Of a stretch of 21,458 bases of DNA, positions 1 to 7,416 are shown piece by piece (within the stretch, counting starts at the first letter, position 1; every line of letters begins with the position of its first letter). The translations under genes were made by a program, and so were the position numbers. The DNA comes from Candidatus Schekmanbacteria bacterium (GTDB lineage: Bacteria > CSSED10-310 > JACPHN01), in contig JACPHN010000113.1 in NCBI GenBank assembly GCA_016188575.1, forward strand, positions 1 through 21,458, written 5' to 3'. The notes beneath the pieces were generated by a model. It made no database searches and was not told where the DNA came from. It saw nothing but the letters and a program-made list of their open reading frames with translations.

Positions 1-746
1 CTCCGCTCGTCCGGCGCGATCAGCGCGTCCGGCGGGCAGCTCACCCCGACCAGCGTCGGGGTCGCGGGCGGCGAGGGTGCCTGGGTCGGCTCGGAGGTAC
101 CGGTCGCGGTCGGACTGGCGGCGGGCGATGGGCTCGGCGATGCGGAGAGGTTGGCGGTCGGCGACGGCGGCTCGTCCGGCGTCTCGGTCGGCGTGGCCGT
201 GGGCGTGCGGGTCGCGGTCCGCGTCGGAGACTGGGTCGCAGTGGCCGTCACCGTCGCCGTCGGCGCCAGCGAAAACGGGGGGAAATCGACGGCATCGAGC
301 CCCACCCGGTCTGCGCCCGACGCCCCGGCCGCGTCCTTGATGTAGCCCCAGCGGAAGGTCCACACCCCGGCCGAGACCCGGTACGCCACCTGCTCCCACG
401 GGCGCTCCCCCGACCAGCGGCCCTTCTCGTACGCCCGCCCGGAGCTGCCAACGATCCAGAACACGAGCTCGTCGCGGTCGGTCTCGGTGGAGGTCGTCAG
501 CCAGAACGACACCTCGCCGGTGGTTTCGATCTCGACCGTCACCTCGAGGATGGCGGTGGCGCTGTCGGCGCGCGGCGCGGTGCGGGCGGCGTAAGCTCCC
601 TCGGCGGTGTCCCCCGCTTCCACTCCCCAGCCGCCTTCCGGGGCCAGGTGCCATGGCAGCGCCGTCATGGTGCCGGTCTCGAAGGAGTCACCCGCGGCGG
701 CGGCCACGGTGGCGACCGCGACCAACAAGAGAGAGAAGCGACGCAC
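1..746 (-). CDS. Secreted protein with beta-sandwich domain and Thr/Pro-rich linker (partial, C-terminus off window)
   Basis: A 248-codon open frame on the minus strand runs off the left edge. It starts at GTG 746; GGAGG lies about 14 bases upstream and an in-frame TGA just before it. The N-terminus (VRRFSLLLVAVATVAAAAG) is a typical Sec signal peptide, so the protein is exported. Residues about 25-155 are rich in beta-strand and end in WTFRWGYIKDAAGASGADRV followed by GLDAVDFPP. This resembles beta-sandwich modules of secreted proteases and adhesins, which often end in a W-x-Y-x-KD...DxxxxDDVxFP pattern. It is followed by a low-complexity linker of Thr-Pro, Thr-Ala and Ser-Pro repeats, typical of stalks on large surface or secreted proteins. 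The visible tail (GVSCPPDAL) suggests that a further domain begins at the edge. The function is unknown. The start is inferred from the signal peptide, because no ATG gives this frame. Confidence 0.75.
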   Translation of the reverse strand, partial: MRRFSLLLVAVATVAAAAGDSFETGTMTALPWHLAPEGGWGVEAGDTAEGAYAARTAPRADSATAILEVTVEIETTGEVSFWLTTSTETDRDELVFWIVGSSGRAYEKGRWSGERPWEQVAYRVSAGVWTFRWGYIKDAAGASGADRVGLDAVDFPPFSLAPTATVTATATQSPTRTATRTPTATPTETPDEPPSPTANLSASPSPSPAASPTATGTSEPTQAPSPPATPTLVGVSCPPDALIAPDER

Positions 747-1010
747 TGCGTCATCGGCATCCTCCGGTTCGCCTCACCACCCAGTATGCCGCGGCCGCCC
801 GCGCCGCGCAAGCCGCCGATTTCCTCCTGGATCCACCGGCTGTCCGCCTGCAAGCTGCGCGGAAAGCGCGTCACGAAGACCCCCTTCACCTCCCCTCGCT
901 GGCGCGGGAAGGAACGGATGGGTGCGCTGTCGCGTCGACGACGACCGCGATTGCCCGCCCGGCGCGGCCATCGCTCGATTTCGGTGGCACGCCAGCCTAT
1001 TACTGGAGCC

Positions 1011-1580
1011 ATGGCCGAACCTGCGACGAGACGCCTGAGCTATTCCGAATACCTGGACCTCGAACGCGACACGGACATGCGCCACGAATTTCTCGACGGC
1101 GCGGCGTGGGCGATGTCCAGCGGCACACCGCGGCATTCGGCGATCAAGTCGAACCTGCTCGGCATCCTCTTTGGCGCCCTCAGGGGCAGTCCGTGCCGGC
1201 CCTACGACAGCGATCTCAAGGTCCGGGTGGTCGACTCCGGGTTTGCGACCTACCCGGACCTCACGATCATCTGTGGCCCGCTCGAACCTCACGCCGAGGA
1301 TCGCAACGCCGCCACCAACCCGACCGTCCTCATCGAGGTGCTCTCGAAGCATACTGAGGCGTGGGACCGGGGAGGCAAATTCCTCGAGGTTCGCCATATC
1401 GCGACACTTCGTCACTACCTGCTGGTTTCCCAGGATACCCGGCGCGTCGAGCACCTGGAACGTCAGGAAGCTGGGGCGTGGCGTCTCACGATCCACGGCC
1501 CCGGGGAGCTCGTCACCGTCGACGCGATCGCGACCGAGATCGCCGTCAACGAGATCTACGAGCGATTGCCGGAGCCGTGA
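1011..1580 (+). CDS. Uma2 family (DUF820) putative restriction-endonuclease-like protein
   Basis: The product is 189 aa, the usual Uma2 length. The frame is open further upstream, but ATG 1011 gives the family N-terminus (RRLSYSEYLDLERD, then MRHEFLDG). Uma2 proteins have a PD-(D/E)xK nuclease fold. The expected pieces are visible: H43 in a helix after the first strands, YPDLTIICG with Asp83, IEVLS with Glu109, and a following DRGGKF with Lys123. The C-terminus (LRHYLLVSQDTRRVEHLER) also matches the family. The biological role of Uma2 proteins is not established; they are abundant in cyanobacteria and in some deltaproteobacterial-type genomes, often as multicopy accessory genes. Here the gene stands alone, with a divergent secreted-protein gene on its left and a convergent methyltransferase on its right. 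The family call is firm and the activity is not. Confidence 0.9.
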   Translation: MAEPATRRLSYSEYLDLERDTDMRHEFLDGAAWAMSSGTPRHSAIKSNLLGILFGALRGSPCRPYDSDLKVRVVDSGFATYPDLTIICGPLEPHAEDRNAATNPTVLIEVLSKHTEAWDRGGKFLEVRHIATLRHYLLVSQDTRRVEHLERQEAGAWRLTIHGPGELVTVDAIATEIAVNEIYERLPEP

Positions 1581-1648
1581 GCGCGACTCGGTGCCCGACC
1601 GGCAGACGCTGACCGCGCCGGGGCGCCGCCGGGCAACAGACTCGCAGC

Positions 1649-1662
1649 CTCGCGACCGCGAG
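1649..1662. terminator. GC-rich hairpin between convergent genes (possible terminator)
   Basis: CTCGCGACCGCGAG forms a short perfect stem directly after the methyltransferase stop and about 70 bases after the Uma2 stop. There is no T-run on either side, so intrinsic termination is uncertain. The call rests on the hairpin's position between convergent genes. Confidence 0.25.
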
Positions 1663-1663
1663 C

Positions 1664-2692
1664 TCAGGGCCGCCGGGCTACCAGCCCAAACAGCGGCTGG
1701 CCGGGAACGAGCTGGGATTCAGCATCGACGACCAGGCCCGCCGCCGTCAGCTCGCGGTGCACCTCCTCCACCCGCGGCAGGGCGTAACAACCGGCGGATG
1801 CGAGCAAGATGACGTCGAAATAACGGGATATCGGCGCATTGGCGGAAAATGTGGACACCACGAACACGCGGCCTCCCGGCGCCAGATGCACGGCGAATTT
1901 CTGAAAGAGGCGCGCGCGCTCGGCGGCGGTGAAATAATATACGTTCTGGTACGAGGTGATGACATCGAATGGACCGTCCAGAGCCGAAGGCCAGACCTCC
2001 TCGCGCAGGTCCGCCCGCAGCAGTGTGAAGCGGTCCCCGATTCCCCAGGCATCGAGGTTCGCCTGGGCGACCGCCAACGCTCCCGCGGAGAGGTCGACGC
2101 CCACGCCATGCAGCCCGGCACCGAGCTCGGAATAGGCCTTCAGGTAGATTCCGGACCCGCATCCCATCTCCAGAATCGAAAGGTCGGCGCTCCCGCCGAG
2201 CGCTTTGTCGACGTAGCCCCAGATCATCGGAAACAGCAGCCGGGACGATTGCGCCACCACCCCGCCGTAGGCCGCCAGGTAGTCCGGCCGGACGCTCTCC
2301 CGAAGCGTCTTCGGCAGGTCGCGGAAGACGTCGCCATGATACCGCACCGTTTCCTCGAGCATGCCCGCCATGGCGATCCCCTCGGGCGTGGATGCAGCGA
2401 GGGCGCGAGCCAGCACGCCGCGCAGCTCGTAGCGGTCTCCCCGCCTGCGCAGCTCGCCGATGCGCGCTCCATAGTCCAGGAAAGACTGCAGGAGCTCAGC
2501 CTGGACGACGGCCAGTCCCGAGCGGAGCTCCTCCACAGACGCCCCTTGCCCCAGCCGCTGCGCGATCCCCGTCGCACGCAACGCCTCGAGCCACTGGAGG
2601 CGAGAGTGGCCGCGCAGCGCGGCCTGGAACCGCACCATGGCGGTCTTTCCCGGTAACTCCCACAACGTCTTGGCAATGCGCTTCCAGTCCAT
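1664..2692 (-). CDS. Class I SAM-dependent methyltransferase with N-terminal helical (winged-helix-like) domain
   Basis: The product is 342 aa. ATG 2692 has an excellent ribosome site (GGAGG six bases upstream). Residues about 1-165 are mostly helical; LLQSFLDYGARIGELRRRGD and the following YELRG resemble the winged-helix dimerisation region of small-molecule O-methyltransferases. The Rossmann part follows: motif I LEMGCGSG at 174-181, the ribose-binding acidic residue in GVGVDLS (Asp200), a post-motif strand DVITSYQNVYYF, and LAPGGRVFVVS. The substrate cannot be told from the sequence. The gene is the last on the strand of the iron-uptake operon but lies 181 bases after the ATPase gene, with a perfect 12-bp palindrome in between. 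It may therefore be the operon's last gene or a separate unit. Methyltransferases are not part of the described P19/FTR1 clusters. Confidence 0.9.
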   Translation of the reverse strand: MDWKRIAKTLWELPGKTAMVRFQAALRGHSRLQWLEALRATGIAQRLGQGASVEELRSGLAVVQAELLQSFLDYGARIGELRRRGDRYELRGVLARALAASTPEGIAMAGMLEETVRYHGDVFRDLPKTLRESVRPDYLAAYGGVVAQSSRLLFPMIWGYVDKALGGSADLSILEMGCGSGIYLKAYSELGAGLHGVGVDLSAGALAVAQANLDAWGIGDRFTLLRADLREEVWPSALDGPFDVITSYQNVYYFTAAERARLFQKFAVHLAPGGRVFVVSTFSANAPISRYFDVILLASAGCYALPRVEEVHRELTAAGLVVDAESQLVPGQPLFGLVARRP

Positions 2693-2756
2693 TGGGCACC
2701 TCCGATGCGAAGCAAGAATGGATGACCTTGCCCGCGGCGCAGTGACGGCCGCGAAG

Positions 2757-2768
2757 GTGAGCGCTCAC
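2757..2768. promoter_or_regulatory. Perfect 12-bp palindrome upstream of the methyltransferase gene
   Basis: GTGAGCGCTCAC is perfectly self-complementary and lies 65 bases before the methyltransferase ATG, inside the 181-bp gap after the ABC ATPase gene. It could be a repressor operator or a small hairpin. I see no convincing -35/-10 pair around it, so the role is open. Confidence 0.35.
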
Positions 2769-2873
2769 TGTAGGCCGCCGTGCAGCTCGCCGCCAGGGTG
2801 TGCTGCCGGCGGCTGAGCGGTCCGCGCCGCAACGGCTGCAGGCCCACCACGGCAGTCGATCGCGGTTCATCGC

Positions 2874-3581
2874 TCATGGTCGAGGCGCACACTCGTCTCC
2901 AGTTGCTGCAGGACCCGCCGGCGAAGCATCTGCGCAGGCGCGCAGCTTCCCGTAACTCATCACGCTCATCCGGTCGGCGCAGCGGGCGATCTCCGGGTTG
3001 TGGGTGACCAGAATGACCGTCTGCCCCCTCTGGTGGAACCCGCGGATCAGCTCCAGCACCACCTCCTCGTTCGCCCTGTCCAGGTTCCCGGTAGGCTCGT
3101 CGGCCAGCAGGATCGCGGGGTAGTTGACCAGCGCCCGCGCAATGCACACCCGCTGCTGCTCCCCCCCCGAAAGCTGCGATGGTTTGTGGTGGAGCCGCTC
3201 ACCCATGCCCACCGCTTCCAGGGCGCGAGCGGCCTCCGCGGCATCTGCCATGCTGTGGAAGTACTGAGCGAGCATCACGTTTTCCAGCGCGCTCAGGTAG
3301 GGCACCAGGTGAAACTGCTGGAAGATCGAGCCAATCGTCTCCCGGCGCAGCGCGGTGAGCCCGTCGGTGTCCAGCCCCGCCACCTTGCGCCCGTCGATGA
3401 TCACGTTGCCGGACGTGGGCACATCGAGGCAGCCCAGCAGGTTGAGCAAGGTGGTCTTGCCCGAGCCGGACGGCCCCATGATCGCGAGCCACTCTCCCCT
3501 CTCGACGGTCAGGTTCACCCCATCAAGCGCCCGCACCTCGCCGTACTGCTTGACCACGTTCTCCAGGCAAATCACGCTCAT
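2874..3581 (-). CDS. ABC transporter ATPase subunit (LolD/MacB type) of the P19-linked iron uptake system
   Basis: The product is 235 aa and starts at ATG 3581, with AAGGGAG nine bases upstream. All nucleotide-binding motifs are present: Walker A GPSGSGKT at 36-43, Q-loop Gln in FQQFHLVPYLSALENV, signature LSGGEQQR from 137, Walker B ILLADEP with Asp161 and Glu162, and switch His194 in VTHNPE. The LVPYLSALENV segment and its length place it in the LolD/MacB/FtsE-like group, whose partners have few membrane spans and large extracytoplasmic domains. This fits the two FtsX-like permeases encoded just upstream (58 bp gap to the nearer one). Its position matches Cj1663 in the Campylobacter P19 cluster. 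It presumably powers the two-permease module. The residues after about 215 look like an unstructured Pro/Ala tail. Confidence 0.95.
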   Translation of the reverse strand: MSVICLENVVKQYGEVRALDGVNLTVERGEWLAIMGPSGSGKTTLLNLLGCLDVPTSGNVIIDGRKVAGLDTDGLTALRRETIGSIFQQFHLVPYLSALENVMLAQYFHSMADAAEAARALEAVGMGERLHHKPSQLSGGEQQRVCIARALVNYPAILLADEPTGNLDRANEEVVLELIRGFHQRGQTVILVTHNPEIARCADRMSVMSYGKLRACADASPAGPAATGDECAPRP

Positions 3582-3639
3582 CCGTCGATGCTCCCTTGCT
3601 GTTGTTGGTACGGCCGAGGTTCGCGAGGTACCCCCGCCT

Positions 3640-4773
3640 TCAGTAGTCCCCCTTCAGCACCAGTGCAGGGTGAAGCCGCGTCACCATCCGCAGCGGGATG
3701 AGCGCGCCGGCGGCGCTGATGAGCACGGCGACGGCGGGCACGAGCGGCACCAGCCACCAGCGAAAGCTGACGGCCGTGGCGAACAGCACGCGCTCGATGA
3801 GATTGGCCAGCCCATATCCGGCCGCGAGGCCGAGGATGCCGGCGGCGACCCCCGTGATCGCCACCTCCGCCAGGAAGTGAAACCGCATCCGTCGATCCGT
3901 CGCCCCCAGGGCCTTCATCAGCGCAATCTCTCTGCGCCGCTGGGACACCATGGCCAGGAGGGCGATCAGCAGCGACACGAAGGTCGAGGCGGTGATGAGC
4001 ACGACCGCGACGTAGACGATGGCGCGGACCTTCTCCAAGATGATGCCTTCCGAGCGCGAGAGCTTCAGAATCGGGTGCGCCGCGACTCCGGGAGCGCGCT
4101 GCTCCAGAGCCCGAGCCAGTCCCTCGGCCTCCTCCAGGGCGCCGATGATGCTGGCCAGCAGCAGGTCGATCTCGCCGGGGCGCGCGAACAGGGTGCTGGC
4201 CTCGCCGAACGGGAGGAACACCTGCCCGTCTTCGGCCCCGCCCGTTTCGACCAGCGCCGTGACGGCGCAACGATGCCGCCTTGCTTCCATGACCAGCTCC
4301 ACCTCATGACCTGGCTCGACCCCGAGCTTGCGGGCAGCGTCGCGGCCAAGCAGACAGCCTGTCGCGGGGATGCCGGCACCGTCGTTGCCGCTGAGCTGCC
4401 AGTACGGGGTGACGGCCCTGATCTGATCGAACGCCATCCCGGCCGCTACCAGGCGACGCCCCTGCAGCTCGACGACATCGTAGAGCAACGCCTGGATGCC
4501 CACGAGCCGCTCCGCCGGCAGCAGGGAACGCAACGCCTGCTCCGCCTCCCCGGTCAGCGACCGCCTCGACTCGCCCGGCTCCACCACGAAGTTGGCTCCA
4601 TAGGCTCGCAGCTCCCTGCTCATCTTGGCTCCGACATCGACGTAGAGCGTAACGAAGGCCGCGATCACGCTCGCCCCCAAAGTGACCGAGGCCAGCGCCA
4701 CCGTGACCCGTCCCTTGCGCTCCAGCAACGACCGCAGGAGCAGTCTCGCGAAAAAGGAAGGCGTGTGCGTCAT
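3640..4773 (-). CDS. FtsX/MacB-type ABC permease, second of a paralogous pair
   Basis: The product is 377 aa and starts at ATG 4773, with a GGTGGGGG stretch about 10 bases upstream as a weak ribosome site. The topology is MacB/FtsX-like: one N-terminal membrane segment (about residues 22-45, VTVALASVTLGASVIAAF), a large periplasmic region, then three C-terminal membrane segments (about 255-375) containing the coupling-loop region QRRREIALMKALGAT. A motif right after the first membrane helix (VGAKMSRELRAYGANFVV) is almost the same as in the larger permease encoded upstream, so the two are paralogs and probably form a heterodimer with the ATPase encoded downstream. In Campylobacter the equivalent genes are Cj1661 and Cj1662. 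The transported entity is not proven for any member; iron import linked to P19 is the best context-based guess. Confidence 0.9.
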   Translation of the reverse strand: MTHTPSFFARLLLRSLLERKGRVTVALASVTLGASVIAAFVTLYVDVGAKMSRELRAYGANFVVEPGESRRSLTGEAEQALRSLLPAERLVGIQALLYDVVELQGRRLVAAGMAFDQIRAVTPYWQLSGNDGAGIPATGCLLGRDAARKLGVEPGHEVELVMEARRHRCAVTALVETGGAEDGQVFLPFGEASTLFARPGEIDLLLASIIGALEEAEGLARALEQRAPGVAAHPILKLSRSEGIILEKVRAIVYVAVVLITASTFVSLLIALLAMVSQRRREIALMKALGATDRRMRFHFLAEVAITGVAAGILGLAAGYGLANLIERVLFATAVSFRWWLVPLVPAVAVLISAAGALIPLRMVTRLHPALVLKGDY

Positions 4774-4867
4774 GGACGTCGAGCCCCCACCTCGTCTCCC
4801 ACAAAAGCCGCGCGGAAGTCAATCGATAGCTTCACGAACATCTATCCCTCCAGATCCGACTGCGGTC

Positions 4868-6151
4868 TCACTCACCCGCCAGCACAAGCGACGGCTCCAC
4901 TCGCAAGATGAGCCGCACGGGCACGAGGCTTCCCCCGAGGCTGACGGCCACGGCCAGCAGCACGACCACCGGAATGACGCCAGGCTTCACCGCAGCCCAG
5001 GACGCGAAGAGCTGGACGCTGATGAGCTGGCAAATTCCGACCCCGGCAACATAGCCGACCAGCCCGCCGACGACCCCCGCCAGCGTCATCTCACCCAGAA
5101 AGAGCAGCATGAGCAGCCTGTTCGAGGCCCCGATGGCCTTGGTCAGCGCGATCTCCTGCCTCCGGCTCGCGATCATGGCAGTCATCAGGCTGAAGACGCC
5201 CAGCCCCGAGCACGACAGCGCCACCGCGGTGACGACCGCCATCAGAAGCTGGATCTTGCGCACAACCACCCCTTCGGACTCCGAGATCCGCCGAATCGGC
5301 TTCACCTGGACGCCTGGGATGACCTCCTCCACCTGGAAGGCGATGGCGTCGACGTAGGGTGAGCAGTACCAGACGTCCAGCTCGCGTGTCGTGAGCTCCT
5401 CGCGGTTGTGGCGGGCCTGCCGCGCCAGCTCGTTGTCCGGCGCCGTGAGCGCGCTCACCTGTACGAGGTCCACGAGCCCGGCGCCACCCCGGATCCGCTG
5501 CGCCAACTCCAGGGGAACGAAGATTCGATCGTCTTCCCCATCTCCCGTCCGGACCACCCCGCGCACGGCGAGCCGGGCATCCCGATCCTGACCTGGCAAG
5601 CGGACCGTGAGCGGGTCCCCCGCCGCGACCCCGAGCTTCTCCGCCACGCGCGCACCGACGAGGGCACTCTCGACTTCTCCATCTTCGGGCCAGGCGCCCT
5701 CGACGTGCCACCACGGGTTAAGCGAGCGCAGACCAGTCCGGAACGTCTCGTCTCCCAGTACCGGGTAGGCCCGATCGAACCAGGTCCCCACGAGATCGAC
5801 CGCGCCGCCGGCGGCGGAGACCCGCTCCTCCAGGAAAGGCGCGAACGCCATCACGTGGTTGCGCCAGAAGATCTCCTTGAGCAGGCGCAGGCGGTCGAGC
5901 GGCACCCCACCACGCCGTGCGAGCGGATTGAAGTCGACGCCACCCAGGCGCAGCGGCAGCTCGTCGGAGCGCGGCACGATGACGAGATTGGCTCCGAAAC
6001 CCCGAAGCTCCTCGTTCATCTTGTCGCCTACGTCGAGGGTGAGGTTGAGCAGTGCCGTCGCCAGCGCCGTCCCCAGCGCGACGTTCAGCACGGCAAAGAG
6101 CTTGCGGCGCCAGTCGCTCCAGAAGGACGCTCTCAGGACTCTCGCGATCAC
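4868..6151 (-). CDS. FtsX/MacB-type ABC permease, first of a paralogous pair
   Basis: The product is 427 aa. The start is GTG at 6151, overlapping the stop of the DUF2318 gene (GTGA), which implies translational coupling. The first membrane segment is at about residues 18-40 (LFAVLNVALGTALATALLNL), followed by VGDKMNEELRGFGANLVIVP, the motif shared with the other permease. About 240 residues of periplasmic domain come next. Three C-terminal membrane spans (about 305-330, 348-382, 392-417) follow, with a cytoplasmic SRRQEIALTKAIGAS coupling region between the first two. The periplasmic part is about 50 residues longer than in the paralog. It is expected to pair with the second permease and the ATPase as the ABC module of the P19-type iron system. 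A 94-bp gap separates it from the second permease gene. Confidence 0.92.
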   Translation of the reverse strand: MIARVLRASFWSDWRRKLFAVLNVALGTALATALLNLTLDVGDKMNEELRGFGANLVIVPRSDELPLRLGGVDFNPLARRGGVPLDRLRLLKEIFWRNHVMAFAPFLEERVSAAGGAVDLVGTWFDRAYPVLGDETFRTGLRSLNPWWHVEGAWPEDGEVESALVGARVAEKLGVAAGDPLTVRLPGQDRDARLAVRGVVRTGDGEDDRIFVPLELAQRIRGGAGLVDLVQVSALTAPDNELARQARHNREELTTRELDVWYCSPYVDAIAFQVEEVIPGVQVKPIRRISESEGVVVRKIQLLMAVVTAVALSCSGLGVFSLMTAMIASRRQEIALTKAIGASNRLLMLLFLGEMTLAGVVGGLVGYVAGVGICQLISVQLFASWAAVKPGVIPVVVLLAVAVSLGGSLVPVRLILRVEPSLVLAGE

Positions 6152-7407
6152 GATGCCACCTTCCCGCCGCGCGCGAACAGCCTGGCCCCATCGTGGCCCG
6201 TGAGGTCCTCGACCGCGATGACCAGAGTTTCCTTTTCGACGACGTGCTTCAGCGGAATGGGGTTACAGCCGCCCTCGCGGCCAACCGTCGGTCCGTGAAT
6301 GGCCGTGCCACAGGCCAGGCAAATGAGCTCCTTGCCCTGCTTGACGTATCCCTTCGCCCCGCACATCCGGCACGCGTCGTAGGCGGCCCGCATTGTCCCG
6401 GTTTCGTCCTTGAGCACGAGGAACCGGATGAGCCGTCCGTCCTCGGGGGCGTATGCGTAGTGGCGAACCTCGCCAGGCCCGTAGCTCGCCACGGAGATGA
6501 CAAGGCTCCCGGCACGCGCCTCCAGCCGCTCCGCGGCCGCCTGCCGCAGCGGCTGGCTCGCGTAGAGCTGGTAGTACAGGCTGGCGCCGGTCGCCGCAGC
6601 GACGGAGACCAGAAACACGACGGCGTGGCACCACTGTTTGCGCACGCGCCAGCGGTACAACCGCCGGGACGCAGGATTGGGATGCAGCATGCCGTCACTT
6701 CCGGCACTTCCGGGTCGGCGTCGGAGAAGAAAGCCAACCGCGCCGAACACCGCGGCCAGGACCGCTTGCGCGTAGCCGAAGTAGGGAATCCGGTTGATGA
6801 TCCAAACCACCACGGGGAACAGCGCTCTGGGCAGGGAGACCCAGCCACTCAACGCCAGCGCGTGATAGCCCCACGAGAGGTGCTCGCAGAAAAGCAGCAT
6901 GACGATGCCAGTTATCGCCGAGCGCCGCAGCCACGGCTCGCTGTCGCGGGCAATTCCGAGCAGCGCCGCGCCGGCGATGGCCACGAGAGCGATGCCGAGC
7001 GCGACGCCGGCATGGAACAGGAGCAGCTCCGAGCTCGCCACCATGACGCGGTCTTGGGATTTGTAGACCACGAACGAAATCACGGCGCCCGCCCGCTGGG
7101 CGAGCAGCACGACGATGGCTGCGAGCCCGAGGCCTCGGCTCCACCGCCGCGCGGCCCGCCACGCGGCCGCTGGCAGCGGCGCCACCAGAGCCGCCACGGC
7201 GAGCATCACGATCGCTTCGCCGAGGGTGCGCGCATCCAGCCGCAGGTAGGCGACCGTGAGCACCGCGCCCAACCCGATCCCCCCAAGCCAGATGCTCCTC
7301 GGAAATCGGGCCCGGCGGCCATCCGACTCGGCGTCCGGCCACCAGAGCGCGGCGAGCACGGCGACCACGAAAAGATAGCGAACCGTCTCGAAAAGTGATT
7401 CCGTCAT
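6148..7407 (-). CDS. DUF2318 multi-spanning membrane protein with CxxC metal/redox motifs
   Basis: The product is 419 aa, starting at ATG 7407 nine bases after the porin stop. About seven or eight hydrophobic segments occupy residues 10-230, and one more at about 258-280 leads into a C-terminal soluble domain. That domain carries the DUF2318 signature: Cys346-x2-Cys349 (DACRMCG), Cys363-x2-Cys366 (LICLACG), then GREGGCNPIP with Cys381. Such cysteines could bind an Fe-S cluster or metal, or move electrons. In the Campylobacter P19 cluster this position is Cj1660. The family is tied to P19/FTR1 iron uptake, and a redox step coupled to iron movement is a reasonable inference but is not shown by the sequence. 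His and Tyr residues in membrane segment 6 (CEHLSWGYHAL) are further possible ligands. The gene overlaps the next permease gene by 4 bp. Confidence 0.9.
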   Translation of the reverse strand: MTESLFETVRYLFVVAVLAALWWPDAESDGRRARFPRSIWLGGIGLGAVLTVAYLRLDARTLGEAIVMLAVAALVAPLPAAAWRAARRWSRGLGLAAIVVLLAQRAGAVISFVVYKSQDRVMVASSELLLFHAGVALGIALVAIAGAALLGIARDSEPWLRRSAITGIVMLLFCEHLSWGYHALALSGWVSLPRALFPVVVWIINRIPYFGYAQAVLAAVFGAVGFLLRRRPGSAGSDGMLHPNPASRRLYRWRVRKQWCHAVVFLVSVAAATGASLYYQLYASQPLRQAAAERLEARAGSLVISVASYGPGEVRHYAYAPEDGRLIRFLVLKDETGTMRAAYDACRMCGAKGYVKQGKELICLACGTAIHGPTVGREGGCNPIPLKHVVEKETLVIAVEDLTGHDGARLFARGGKVAS

Positions 7408-7416
7408 CGACGTGGC

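Noticed and set aside
881-915. Possible third copy of the C-rich intergenic repeat
   Set aside because: Only a short, diverged match (TTCACCTCCCCTCGCTGGCGCGGG) without inverted ends, so it is not listed as a feature.
648-1010. Longer start for the Uma2 protein
   Set aside because: The upstream part is Arg-rich low-complexity translation without family similarity, and it overlaps the 5' end of the divergent secreted-protein gene; the family N-terminus begins at ATG 1011.
2496-2870. Minus-strand frame with several Cys residues spanning the gap before the methyltransferase
   Set aside because: It overlaps the methyltransferase gene in another frame, has no recognisable domain or ribosome site, and its composition looks non-coding.
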